Assembly (NCBI RefSeq): GCF_040802235.1
Contig: NC_133161.1
Location: 108,703,001-108,767,000 of the forward strand
Origin: Manis javanica
Lineage: Eukaryota > Chordata > Mammalia > Pholidota > Manidae
Direction: 5' to 3'
Length of the DNA: 64,000 nt
Notes under the pieces: model-generated
Databases searched by the model: none
What the model was told of the DNA's origin: nothing
What the model saw: the letters and a program-made list of their open reading frames with translations, nothing else
Program-made: the position numbers and the translations under genes
Shown here: piece after piece, positions 1-10,180 of the stretch
Position numbering within the stretch: position 1 is the stretch's first letter
Layout: each line of letters begins with the position of its first letter

Positions 1-1040
1 CAGGGACTGACAGGAGGGGTGGGCCTCAGGGTAGAGTTGGGAGCAGGAACAGGAAATAGCTAGACGAGACTCATCTTGGGAAAATGCAAGCTCATTTATC
101 TGGGTAAAACTAGTCCAAAGCACAGTGTGAGACAGCGACTGCATGGAACAGCAGAAAGATTGCAGCCTACAGGGCAGTGGGACAAGCTGCCAGTGGGTCA
201 TCTGTGCAGCCGCTCGGACTTTCCGGGGGTGATGAGCATGAGGAGCAGGAGGCTGGGGACTCAGGTGTCTGGGAACCCTGGGCCAGGCTTATTAGAACTG
301 GAGAGCTGAGGCCCGAGCTTCCCAGCTGGCCAGGGACCTGGTGTCCAGGAAGGGAGGGGAGGAGAGGGGCACACCCCCCATCAACACTATGTTGCCCATC
401 TGTGCCCAGACGTCCACTTGGTGGGCACAGAGGGCCACCCTGCCCCCTCACAAAACCTGGTAGGGCCTGTGGAAGACCCTGTCCGTGTTCCTCATTTTTG
501 CAAGCTGCCCAGTGTTGTAAGTATTCAGGTGTGATGGGTCATTAAAAGCTGCCTCTGGCTCCCCCTGGGTTGAGCTTGGTGCCCTGGTGGGAGACAGAGG
601 ACACTAGAGAAAAGGAGATAGTTTCAGAAGAGAGATGGCTGCTCTCTGGAAAAGCAGGACCCACAGAGGGGAAACTAGGCTCTGACACCTTACAGAGGCC
701 CTGGGAGCTTCCCCTTCCCTGCTGGCAGGAGGGGAGATGGGTGGCGAGAGGAGAGGGACCAAAGCCTGGCCCCAAAGAGGGAGCCTGGGCTGAGGTTCCT
801 GTCTCCACTAGCCCTGTGTCCACTGTGTGCAGAGCCCCAGGGAAGGTTGGGAGAGAGGTGAATACAGGGTCACGGCTGGCCTCCCATCTGTCAGTCTGGT
901 CATGGGCTACACTGAGGTCACAGATTCCAAAACTTGGTACCTGAAAGACACACAGGAACACTCCCTGTAGCCAAGATATCAGCTTTCCCAGCCTGACCCA
1001 GTCAACCAATCCCAACCTAGGAAAAGGGATTGCTGGGAGT
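1..1040. other. No gene recognised (upstream flank of POLM)
   Basis: Ordinary GC-moderate intergenic sequence. The reading frames here are short, lack family resemblance and have no convincing splice context. In human the next gene on this side is AEBP1, some distance away, and no AEBP1 exon is visible. Confidence 0.5.
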
Positions 1041-1440
1041 GATTTGTTTTAATTTTGTTGCGTGTCATCGCCAAATTGCCTTCCAAAATGCCTGCCCCTC
1101 TTACAAACTGCCAATTCCTCACACCTTCAATCTGTAAAATAATGCGGCAATTGAAGATATGCTCATTTAAATTTGCACTTCTATAAGGACTGGGCAGGTG
1201 GGGCAATCTGAGCTATGGTTACCGGGGAGTATGTCCTCCATCAATTTCCTACTGGTGTTCTCGCCAATTTTTCCATTTCATTGTCTTTTTGTGTGTGGGC
1301 AATTTCATAATTACAGGAATCAGACAATTTCAAAATGTGTGTCACAATTTCTCCTCGGTTTGCCTTTCAATTTTAATGTTTAAATTCAAGTTACATTTGT
1401 ATTAAGTCGACTTTAATCATTCTTTTCCTTTAGTGTCTCC
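1041..1440 (-). repeat. Ancient, decayed L1 fragment (antisense)
   Basis: The wording 'caaattgccttccaaaatg' followed by T-rich text resembling reverse-strand L1 ORF2 C-terminal sequence suggests a very old L1M piece. Divergence is high, so the family and limits are uncertain. Confidence 0.35.
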
Positions 1441-1559
1441 AGGTTGTGATACTGGACTATAAAAACACTCGACTTCCCAGTACGTTTTGTTTCTTTAATC
1501 TGCCTGGATTTTATTTCGCAGTTAGAAGAGAAGGTGGGAGCCAACTTCTACTTTTCCAA

Positions 1560-2560
1560 GGGGCGGGCCGACATCCCAACGCCATCCCGCCAAAAACCCT
1601 TCTTTGGGGTTGGAGCGGCTGCCCCGCCAGCACGACCCCAGCTCGCCCGCTGCCCACCGAGGGTGCCGGTCCTCACCTCCATCTCGGCGATTGGACTGTG
1701 AGTGCGCGTGCCGGGTACGGTGGGCGGTCGGGGCGGGGAACGTGGGGCGGGCGGAGACCCTCTCGCAATCGCGGAGGACGGGCCACCACCTCTCCTCCGC
1801 CCCCATCCTCGCTCCCGCCCGGGCCGAGGACGCCCCGACTACCTCCTTCCAACTGCCTCCCTGGTCCCGCCCCCGCGCCGGGGTTGGGGGGTGTCTCTGG
1901 CTCACAGGTGGTCCCAGGAGCTGGAGCCGGCTTTCCGCGAGAGCCCCTTAGGTGGGAGGCGTGTCCTCCGTTTCTACTTGCATGGAGGCGGGACCTGTGG
2001 AGACGAGCGGCCGGTTCACCAATCCTGCGGGAGTCCGGGACCTCCGCAGAGGCCTCATTTGCGTGGGGTGGGACCTGTCGCGCGAGGGGAGCCGGGCGCC
2101 GCTTTCCTTGCCGTCGCCCGCCGCCTCCTGCTGGCGCCCCGATGCTCCCCAAACGGCGGCGAGCGCAGGTCGAGTGACCCCGAGGCGCCTCCTGCTGCGC
2201 GGCGCGCTTCCCCGACGTCGCCATTTATCTGGCCGAACCGCGCATGGGCCGCAGGCGCCGGGCCTTCCTCGCGCGCCTGGCGTTCTCCAAGGGCTTCCGC
2301 GCCCTGGACCCCTACAGGTGCGCGGGAACCTGCTCCTCACGGGGCGGCGAGGGGCGCCTGCAGCCGTGTCTCCAGACCTCCGCGCGTGCCCTCCCGGCCA
2401 GAGCACGGCGGGCCGGGGCCCGGAACTTCGCAGCCGGCGCCGCGCCCACAGCGCACCTATTTGCCGGGAGGCTGCTGCGGCACGAACCGACGCGCGCACA
2501 GCCGACCGAGGGTGGAGGGCGCCCAAGCCCTAGCGCTTCGTGGTCTTGCTGCTTTTTTCT
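1560..2560. promoter_or_regulatory. CpG island at the POLM promoter and exon 1
   Basis: CpG dinucleotides and G+C rise sharply over about 1 kb and fall away on both sides. The island covers the upstream flank, POLM exon 1 and the first part of intron 1, the usual layout of a housekeeping promoter. There is no TATA box close to the ATG at 2142. The high CpG density is still present although the gene it serves is broken, so the promoter may still be active or unmethylated in the germ line. Confidence 0.8.
2142..2317 (+). pseudogene. POLM: POLM exon 1, premature stop at codon 12
   Basis: The ATG opens the conserved basic start MLPKRRRA, but a TGA at 2175-2177 ends translation after eleven residues. 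The same frame resumes with the BRCT strand around VAIYLAEPRMG and runs to the donor AG|GTGCGC at 2318. The stop sits where a short stretch is missing relative to human. The next in-frame ATG is at 2244 and would lose the start of the BRCT domain. Confidence 0.88.
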
Positions 2561-2860
2561 CAACTTCCTCTTTTGGTGCTAAGAATTAGGGTAGGAGTGT
2601 TCTGTGAAGAGCCTTGGTTAGACCCCTCTGCGTCAGCTGAGTTCTTGCCCCATCGGCCACACTGGCTGCTCTCCTCAGGGCTGAGAAACTGACTTGAGCG
2701 AGGCCCTAAAAGGTAAGGAAGGCGTTGACTACAGAGGCACTGCCGAGATTAGGGAAGTGGGGTTCTCATGGGTTTGAGAGCCAGGGGCCCCTCCATCTGC
2801 AGCTTTTGTTTTTTAACTTTACTCTTCTTAAGACTGTGGCAGACCCTGTTGGGAAAGGAC

Positions 2861-3060
2861 GATGATAGCAGCTGAGTGGATGCTGGGCATTGTGTAATAA
2901 GGTTCATTTAATCTTTACAACAGCCCTGCAAGGTGGATAGTTATTAATCTCCACTTTACAGAGGAAGAAATCGAAGTACAGAGAAGGAAGTGCCCAAGGG
3001 CACACAGTGTGTGGCAGAACAGAGGTGCCATCTGGCTCCAGACACCCAAAGACCCTCTGG
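2861..3060 (+). repeat. MIR SINE in POLM intron 1
   Basis: The segment follows the MIR consensus: the ATTTAATC / ACAACAGCCCTGCAAGGT core, a 'ccactttacagaggaagaaa' motif, then the GCCCAAGGGCACACAGT tail. Its divergence is normal for this old mammalian repeat. Confidence 0.85.
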
Positions 3061-3363
3061 TCCTGCCACCCTAAGGAGCTCCTTTCTCTGGAATGGAGGG
3101 AGAGGGAGATGGAGAAGTTTACACAAAATCAGCTGGGCTTGTGATAGAAGCTGGAGCAGAGAACCCCAGCTGTGCAGGTGCAGGGGTGGTGGAGGTGTCT
3201 TCCTGCCAGGAGAAGAGCTGGGAAGTCTTCCTGGTATTGGATAGGTTCTCTGCAGGCAGAGGGGACAGTAAGAGCAAAGGCTTGGAGGTACAGAGCCAAG
3301 CAGGAAGGATTGGCAGGCCTGGGAACAGGTCTGGGCCTCATCCTCTTCCTCTCCCTCTGCCAG

Positions 3364-3545
3364 CCCTGAGATGACCCACGTGGTGATGGAGCAGACTTCT
3401 GCAAAAGAGGCCATGTGCTGGTGGGAGTGCAGGGCAGAGGCCCTTCCTCCAGGCTGTGCCTGGCCAGTACTGCTGGACACAAGCTGGTTCGCAGAGCATG
3501 GCAACTGGATGGCCTGTGCCTGTGGAGGGCCAGCATTGTCTGGAG
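3364..3545 (+). pseudogene. POLM: POLM exon 2 (BRCT), frameshifted
   Basis: After an acceptor CAG the exon reads THVVMEQTSAKEAM and LPPGC, matching the BRCT domain. Just past LLDTSW the homologous reading jumps to another frame, which then gives WPVPVEGQHCLE up to the donor at 3546. The jump falls within 3481-3516 and is best explained by a net loss of two bases. Confidence 0.85.
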
Positions 3546-4226
3546 GTGAGCCGGGAGGAAGATAATACAGAGGCCACGGACAGAGCTTTGGAGCAGGCTG
3601 TAGCTCAGCTGGAGAGGGGACAGGGCAGCAGGGCCCACCTCCTTCAGAAGCCACTGGGGACCCTGGGATGCCACGCAGTCTCAGCTTCTGTTGTCACCAT
3701 TCATGCAAACTCTCTTGGGGTCCATTTGTAGCATCTTGAGGCCTTTCTTGCTGACCAAGCAGATGAAAATGTGACCCCAGGTGAGGACTCAAGGGCCAGC
3801 AGGAGGCTGTCCTCAGGGTTCTGTGAGACTCATGGCCTCTGTCTCCACACTCACGCTTCCTTGATGAGTAGAACTGGTGGGCTCAGAGCCAGGCTGCCCA
3901 CCTTCAAACCCTGGCTACCTGTGAGGCATGAGGCCTCGGTCCCTGTCTAGGAGGGGGACAAAGGCACTCCTAGGCCATGTGATCGAGAGGATTTGGGGGG
4001 TACAACACAGCGTGTGTAGCTGCAGGAGGAATGCCCCATGAGGTTGGCAGGTGGCGTCACTACTGCTTCTGGGCCTGCTCTGCAGGGCAGCGCCGCCTCT
4101 GCCCACACCCTTAGTCTGCTGCTGACCCCTGAGCCCTGGTGACACCCAGGAAAGGCTTGGCTCTGGGGGCTGCCTGGCCCACCAGCCCTGTAGCCTCTAG
4201 GTGGCCTGTGTGTTGCCCATCCTCAG

Positions 4227-4325
4227 GTGGCTGAACCCAAGAAGGGGCTGCTGAACCCAAAGTGGATGCTGCCCTATGCCTGCCAGCATCCCACACCCCT
4301 CTCACACCATAACGCCAGCCTCTCA
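4227..4325 (+). pseudogene. POLM: POLM exon 3
   Basis: The frame VAEPKKGLLNPKWMLPYACQ and then PTPLSHHN matches the linker between the BRCT domain and the polymerase core. The acceptor CAG (4224-4226) and a GT donor (4326) are present. No lesion is seen in this exon. Confidence 0.82.
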
Positions 4326-4353
4326 GTGACCTGTGACTTTCCAGCCTCCCTGA

Positions 4354-4653
<300 letters not shown>

Positions 4654-5158
4654 TAGCAGGATAGGGTAGTGGATGCAGGTGGTGGGTGAGGAGCCACCAT
4701 CTACCTTCAGGCTCTGTGTGTGCAAATTGGAGCCACACCACCTGCCAAGAGGGGCCGGACAGGGCTGGTAGCTGGCATCGTCGGCACCTACCAAACCACC
4801 CGGCAAGGGCAGGAGAAAATCCCTGAGTATGGGCACCTCTTTTTAAAATACAAAGTGTTTGAGGACTCAAAATGTTACATTGTCCTTTTGTGCACTTAAC
4901 ACTGGCAGAAACTTTTGAATTCAGTTGTGCTTTTGCATGAACTTGCATTCATCATCTATGTTTTGAAAACAGCCATTCATGTATCCTGGGACTTGTTACT
5001 CATCAGGCAGATGACCCATGTCCACTCCGCTCAACAGGCTTTGAGGCCTCCCTGGGCATATTCCCCCGCTGAGTTGGGGGTGGTGTTTTACTAGGTCCTC
5101 TGCTCACACCACTCTTTCTCTTATCAGGCTTAGAGCTGTGCTTCATCTCCACCCACAG

Positions 5159-5230
5159 GAGCTGCTCTATCATGGGGTGTGTGAGGAGGTGGAGAGAGTG
5201 CTGCTCTCAGAGCGCTACCAGACCATGAAG
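5159..5230 (+). pseudogene. POLM: POLM exon 5
   Basis: Twenty-four codons read ELLYHGVCEEVERV then LLSERYQTMK, a close match to the mammalian protein. Both splice sites are canonical (CACAG before, GTACAT after). No lesion is seen here. Confidence 0.85.
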
Positions 5231-7026
5231 GTACATGTAGAATGGGCCCCCAGAGAGGCCCTCCCCACAATGACAGTGCCGTTCATGCCACGTGCGGGAG
5301 GCAGGCAGGGGTGGCTGGCCCCTCTGGAGGTCAGAGAAGGTCTTGCCAAGGAGATGGCAGCTGACATCTGATATGCATGAGCAGCCAAATGGAGACAGGC
5401 AAGGAGAAGCTTGTTTTGAGCCCAGAGAATTTCCTAGATCACTGAGTACCATCCATTTTTACTGGGCTTTGATGGAATATTCTTGAGTATATTACATGCT
5501 CTGGCACTTTGAAGAGAGCATACTGAACAAAACACGGCCTCTTCCTGGGAGCCACAAGGGACAGTGGAGTGGGGCTGCTCACCCCTGCACCAGCCCCATC
5601 TTCACAGTCAGTATATGGATAGATTTCCTAGTGTCTTCCTGCCTGTGTGCCCAGCACACCCCCACTTCCCACTCACTTCTGATGTGATGCCGGATCACCA
5701 GTGCTCTGGTGGACGCTGGGTGGTGCTGCTCAGACCCCTGGTTTTGTGGTTGAAGGTTGTCAGACCAATGACTGGTTGGGGAAGTGGGCCTTCCCTGCCT
5801 GGCAGTGGGAGTCATTGTGCCGGGGCTAGTCACCTGGAATGTTGTTAGGAGTGGAAAGTGGGCCTTCAATGAGGGAGGGGGCTTAGGTGGACAGAGACCA
5901 GGGGAGTGTGTGTCCACACAGGACTTAGCGAGTGGAGGAGCCCCGAGAGGGCAGAGCCTTTGGGCCCCACCCATCCCCACGGTTTTCCCTCCTCCCATGC
6001 AGCCCCCTCCTGGGAACCCCAGAGTCCCAGAAAGCATCCAGGCTGACAGAGACACAGGTTAGCAATTAGTTTCTTGCTATGAAAAATGAGACTAGGTTGT
6101 TCCCAGCACTGTGTCAGGATCTGTGGGTGATAGACCCAGCTCATGCTCTTGGCCCAGGGGATCAAGGAAGGATGGCCAGAGCAGCCCAAAAAGGGCAGGG
6201 CTGCAGCTGGATGGCAGGACGCCAAGCACGTGGACACGAGGGTCCCTAGCTGTTCTTCCTCTCTGCACAAGGGTCGCTTCTGCCAGCCGATGTACGTAGG
6301 AGGTGCCCCTGCCCCAGATTACAGCCCCCACCACTGCCTGGGTCCCTGTGACCAACAAGCTATTGTTGGGGAAGAAGCAGATGATGGGCTTGGGCCAGGG
6401 TCAGGGCCAACCCTGTGGGGGGTCCACTGGAGGGCAGGCAGCTGCCCAAGGTGGTCAGTTCAGCAGCAGAGTTTTCCCTGGCCTGGACATCTGTGCTGAC
6501 CTGTCTGCTGTGTCTGTGCCTGAAGCAGAGCCCCAGCCAGCCTCAGGCCTACATTCTCTCCAGCCCACTCAATAACAGCCTGCTGTTTGTGCTCTTGTTT
6601 AAGGAGAACAACCACAGTAGCAAGTCCCCGCTGCTGGGGAAAGGGAGTGGTGTGGCTTCCCATTGACTGGATCCTGTTTGTCGGGATGCTGTCGTAGTGA
6701 TGTTGGAATCACGAGCTGGAACTGTGCACATTCTGGGAGAGGCCACCCAGCCTTGCAGGGTAGCACATGGCTCCTTGTGCTGCCATGTCCTGTGAAGGCA
6801 GCTGCCCAGCCAGGCTTGGAGTTTGAGTCCTGCCTGTGTGCTTGCTCTGTGGCCCTGGGCAGGTTGCTCAAGCTCGAAAAATGCATGTGGGGACGGCACT
6901 TGTGGGGCTGTGTGATGACTTAGCAAGGCCACCTGTGAAACACTGCAGTGGCTGACCTGGGATGTGTCCTCACCCACGTGCATGGGAGCTTCACTACTGA
7001 CTGTGCTGTGCTCGTGCTCCAAACAG

Positions 7027-7147
7027 CTCTTCACCCAGATATTCGAGGTTGGGGTAAAGACCACTGATCGGTGGTACCAGGACTGGCTGCGCACCCTGGG
7101 TGACTTCTGAGAGCGGTGCCTGAGGCTGACCTGGTAGCAGAGAGAAG
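7027..7147 (+). pseudogene. POLM: POLM exon 6 with two nonsense codons
   Basis: The exon starts LFTQIFEVGVKTTDRWY, the helix-hairpin-helix and start of the catalytic core. The frame then meets TGA at 7108-7110, where a CGA-type arginine codon is expected, and TAG at 7135-7137, where a glutamine is expected. Splice sites on both sides are canonical, so both stops would be included in any mRNA. Confidence 0.88.
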
Positions 7148-7575
7148 GTGAGCCCCCCGGTGCCTGGGCCTGGGTGCTTCCTGCACTGTGGAGCATGAGC
7201 TGGTGGCTGCTTGGGTGGCGGGGAATGGGGTCAGCAAAGGGTCAGGCACACGCTGGGTGGGCTTCCTGTAGTCTCTGCCCCGTGGAGTCAGGATCCACTT
7301 TTTTCAGTGAATGATATTCACAGTAGCAGCTGTGACATCCAGGGCCTCCTGCTTAGCCATGGACCTGGGCCTGGACCTGTACCAGGTGGGGCCTCTTGTT
7401 CATCTTCTGGGGAGGGGAGGGCATGTCTGAACAGCGTGTGCCTGGGGTGCCCTGTGTGGCGCTGGGTGCCCTCACCTGCTGTCAGCGTGGGGACCTGTGT
7501 GGGGAGAAGCTTGGGGACGGGTCTGCTGCTGGACATGGCACCATTCAGCGGGAGAGCATGAACTTGAGCGTCTGT

Positions 7576-7690
7576 AAGTCCTGGATGAGTCCCATCTCCG
7601 CCATTTACTAAATAGGTGACCATGGCGCCGAAGCCGAACTTCCTGAGCCTCAGTTATGTTCTCTAAGGAGTGGGATTCCAAGAGCCCCTC
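7576..7690 (+). repeat. MIR-family SINE in POLM intron 6
   Basis: 'CGCCATTTACTAAATAGGTGACC' style text, shortened here, followed by a 'cctgagcctcagtt' motif corresponds to the middle of MIR. It is old and diverged, and its limits are approximate. Confidence 0.55.
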
Positions 7691-8117
7691 AGTGTAGAGC
7701 CAGCAGGTGGCAGGCGTTGAGTAGATACTCTGCTCTGTATTGTGGCCTGGGTTAGGCCCCCTGCTGAAGCAGCCCCACAGCCCAGCGCTCACTGCCTCTT
7801 TCAATACCTTCCCTTCCTGAGAGCTGGGGCGGAGGGCCACCTGGGGTCCTGGGAGAGCTGCCGGTAGTCATCAGGTGAGACATGAAGAGCTGCGCATCTG
7901 GCAGCTCTGGGGTGTGGCACGGTGCTGCCGGTTCCTGCTTGGCTGCGTCTGCCTGGATGTGGTGTGGGCAGCATCTGCTGAGAGCTGGTCCCACCACATG
8001 TAAACCTCTGCTAACTGCAGGTGGCAGGGCTAGGTGGGATCCCTCTGACAGATGCAGGCCTGGGCTTAAGTGAGTGGTCCCAAGTGGCAGAATCGTTCTC
8101 TCCATGGCTTCTTAGCA

Positions 8118-8170
8118 CTTTCTGGCCCCATTTTATGGATTGGAAAACTGAGGCGTTGGAAGCAACAGTC
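8118..8170 (+). repeat. MIR core/tail fragment
   Basis: The motif 'ccattttatggattggaaaa' followed by CTGAGGC is the typical MIR 'ccattttacagatgaggaaa' block. Only a short fragment is recognisable. Confidence 0.45.
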
Positions 8171-8363
8171 TGTGTTCTGTCAGCACCAGTCAGTGTCCTG
8201 GTGTGGAAACGCCGGGGGAGCCAAGGATAGGGCAGGGAGCTCTGTTACGGCAACCATATGTGATTTTACAGCTACTCCAGAATAAAAGCTTACATCTTAA
8301 ACCGGCTGAGGGGAAATGCAGCAGGTGGGGCTGAGAGGGTCCGGAGAGCCGTGCTGCCTGTAG

Positions 8364-8495
8364 GACTCCAGCACCATGAGGACCTGAGGGCCCTGGTCTC
8401 ACAGCCGATGTGGAGGCGCTGCAGCAGGTGGTGGAGGCCGCCATGGGACATGCCCTGCCTGGGGCCACTGTAATGCTGACCAGTGGCTTTCACAG
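8364..8495 (+). pseudogene. POLM: POLM exon 7, one-base deletion
   Basis: The exon begins in the expected phase with GLQHHEDL. The following homologous stretch, DVEALQQVVEAAMGHALPGA, is in a different frame. A single-base loss near 8385-8402 explains it. The donor AG|GTAAGG is intact. Confidence 0.83.
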
Positions 8496-8626
8496 GTAAG
8501 GGGGCCGATGTGCCGGCTCAGCACTGGGCCCTGCCCCTCCAGAGCAGCTGCGGGGGGCCTTCCCCACTGAAGGGCTGTGGGGTGTGTCCCCATGTTGGAC
8601 CCAGGAGTCATACTGGCCCCCCTCAG

Positions 8627-8729
8627 GGGGAAGTTGCAGGGCCATGATGTGGACTTCCTCATCACTCACCCTGAGGAGGGCTGCAAGGTGGGGCTGCTGG
8701 TAACCGTGATGCACCACCTGAAGGAGCAG
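8627..8729 (+). pseudogene. POLM: POLM exon 8 (catalytic DxD), GC donor
   Basis: The frame GKLQGHDVDFLITHPEEG holds the two metal-binding aspartates of the palm domain, unaltered. The acceptor CCTCAG is good. The donor position reads CAG|GCGAGG, so GT has become GC, which is at best a weak donor. Confidence 0.83.
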
Positions 8730-8826
8730 GCGAGGGCATCCTGTCCCCTCCCGAGAGACAGCCAGGAGTCTGGCTCTGCTGCCCCAACCCCTGTGGCAGT
8801 GCTCTGCCTTGCCTGCTCTCCCCCTG

Positions 8827-9054
8827 GGTCTTGTCCTGTACCATCGGGAGACCCCAGCTGCCTCAACCGGCAGAACCACACCATGGATGCCTTTGAGAAG
8901 AGTGTCTGCATTTTCTGCCTGCTGCAACCCCGAGGGGCTGCTGTCGGCAGTCCCTAGAGACCCTACCCTGCCTGGAAGGCTGTGCGGGTTGACCTGGTGG
9001 TCACCCCCCATCAGCCAGTTCCCCTTTGCCCTGCTTGGCTGGACTGGCTCCAAG
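8827..9054 (+). pseudogene. POLM: POLM exon 9, multiply broken
   Basis: The exon starts GLVLYH in one frame, moves to a second frame for MDAFEKSVCIF, reaches a TAG at 8955-8957, continues with WKAVRVDLVV (third catalytic aspartate kept), and moves back to the first frame for QFPFALLGWTGSK. The bases before the exon are CTG where CAG is expected, and the donor is AAG|GCGGGT. At least two frameshifts, one stop and two splice-site losses are thus concentrated here. Confidence 0.85.
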
Positions 9055-9123
9055 GCGGGTGGTGTGCTCCTGTGCTGGCCTGGGCCCCTGCCTGGGCGCT
9101 GCTGACGCATCCATTTTCCTCAG

Positions 9124-9210
9124 CATTTCGAGTGGGCGCTGCGCTGCTTTAGCTGGAAGGAGAGGGGGCTGTGGCTGAGCAGCAGCCATGGGCTGTTTGA
9201 CCCTGAGCAG
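9124..9210 (+). pseudogene. POLM: POLM exon 10
   Basis: An open frame of 29 codons includes KERGLWLSSSHGLFDPEQ, matching the thumb subdomain with one extra codon. CAG acceptor and GT donor are present. Confidence 0.85.
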
Positions 9211-9322
9211 GTGTGTGGCCAGGGCAGGAGGCCTGGGTGAAGAAGCAGTTCCCCACACCTTCCCCAGAGCTGCCTCAGTGGCAGGACCCCTCGCAGGCAC
9301 TAATACCCAACTCCCTTTGCAG

Positions 9323-9412
9323 AAGAAGTTTTTTTTCCACGTGGCTTCAGAGGAAGACATGTTCCTACACCTAGGCCTCGACTACCTCCCCCCAGAACAG
9401 AGAAATGCCTGA
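9323..9412 (+). pseudogene. POLM: POLM exon 11 with natural stop
   Basis: The frame KKFFFHVASEEDM continues to HLGLDYLPPEQRNA and a TGA at 9410-9412, the normal C-terminus of polymerase mu. The exon is intact apart from one extra codon near its start. Confidence 0.87.
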
Positions 9413-10180
9413 TGCCATGCATGCCCAGACAGAGGTGTGGTGGAGCAGCATGTGGGGCAAGCTGAGGTGCAGGAGACGGGAATGTGGTTCTGCCCAGCGA
9501 GCTGGCCTGCCAGGGTGCCTGGGCCCCATCTGCCATGGGGTGTCACTGGGGTATGGGGTGCCATGGTTGTGTGGCCCTGGGCCACAGGCCTCAGGCTTCC
9601 CTGTGCTGTGGGACCTGCAGGGGGCCTTGGGAGCCTGAGGTGGTGGGTGGCGCATGCTTGGCATATGCCTGATTTGAAGTGTCCAGCCTCAGACTTGGAG
9701 ACAGGGGGTGGAGCCGGAGCTTTGCCCACTGGGATTCTGCTGTGGGGGCATGAAAAGGTGTGCTTTGGGCCCCCGGGCCAGGGGCACTGGGAGGAAGAGA
9801 CTTCTGGCACTGATCCACTGCATCCCAACCAGGCTTCCTGTTTTTGCCTTTGCTCCTGCAAAGGCTGGTCTTAGATGTCTTAAAAACAGAGCACACAGTG
9901 TCCCTCCAGTGGGCCCTTGGCATCCTCACCAGGACCTGAGCACACATTTCCACCTCGCCCTGACCTGGCCTCATCTGCACAGTCCCCCTCACGCTGCTCT
10001 GTCCAAGCCAGATGCTTTGGAGCCCCTCTGCACTGCCTCTGGAACTGCCCAGGATGCCCAAGGCCAGTGGGTGTCTTACTGTCACTGAGGGGACTGGCTG
10101 CTTCCATCGCCAGTGTGCTGTGGCCTCGGGGCCTCCCCTCACCACCACCCACCTGGGATGAGGACCTGATGAGGACCTCC
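9413..10180. other. POLM 3' flank; no gene recognised
   Basis: Presumed 3' UTR and flank of the dead POLM gene. No convincing poly(A) signal is seen close to the stop, and no other gene or clear repeat is recognised. Confidence 0.4.

Noticed and set aside
2244-2582. Possible shortened polymerase mu starting at the ATG at 2244
   Set aside because: It would lose the start of the BRCT domain and still meets the exon 2 frameshift and the exon 6 stops.
1446-2589. Long open frames on both strands over the CpG island
   Set aside because: GC-rich sequence has few stops by chance. The frames have no family resemblance beyond the POLM exon 1 piece.
6820-6930. Possible MIR in POLM intron 5
   Set aside because: The 'gtggccctgggcaggttgct' text is MIR-like, but the rest does not follow the consensus well enough.
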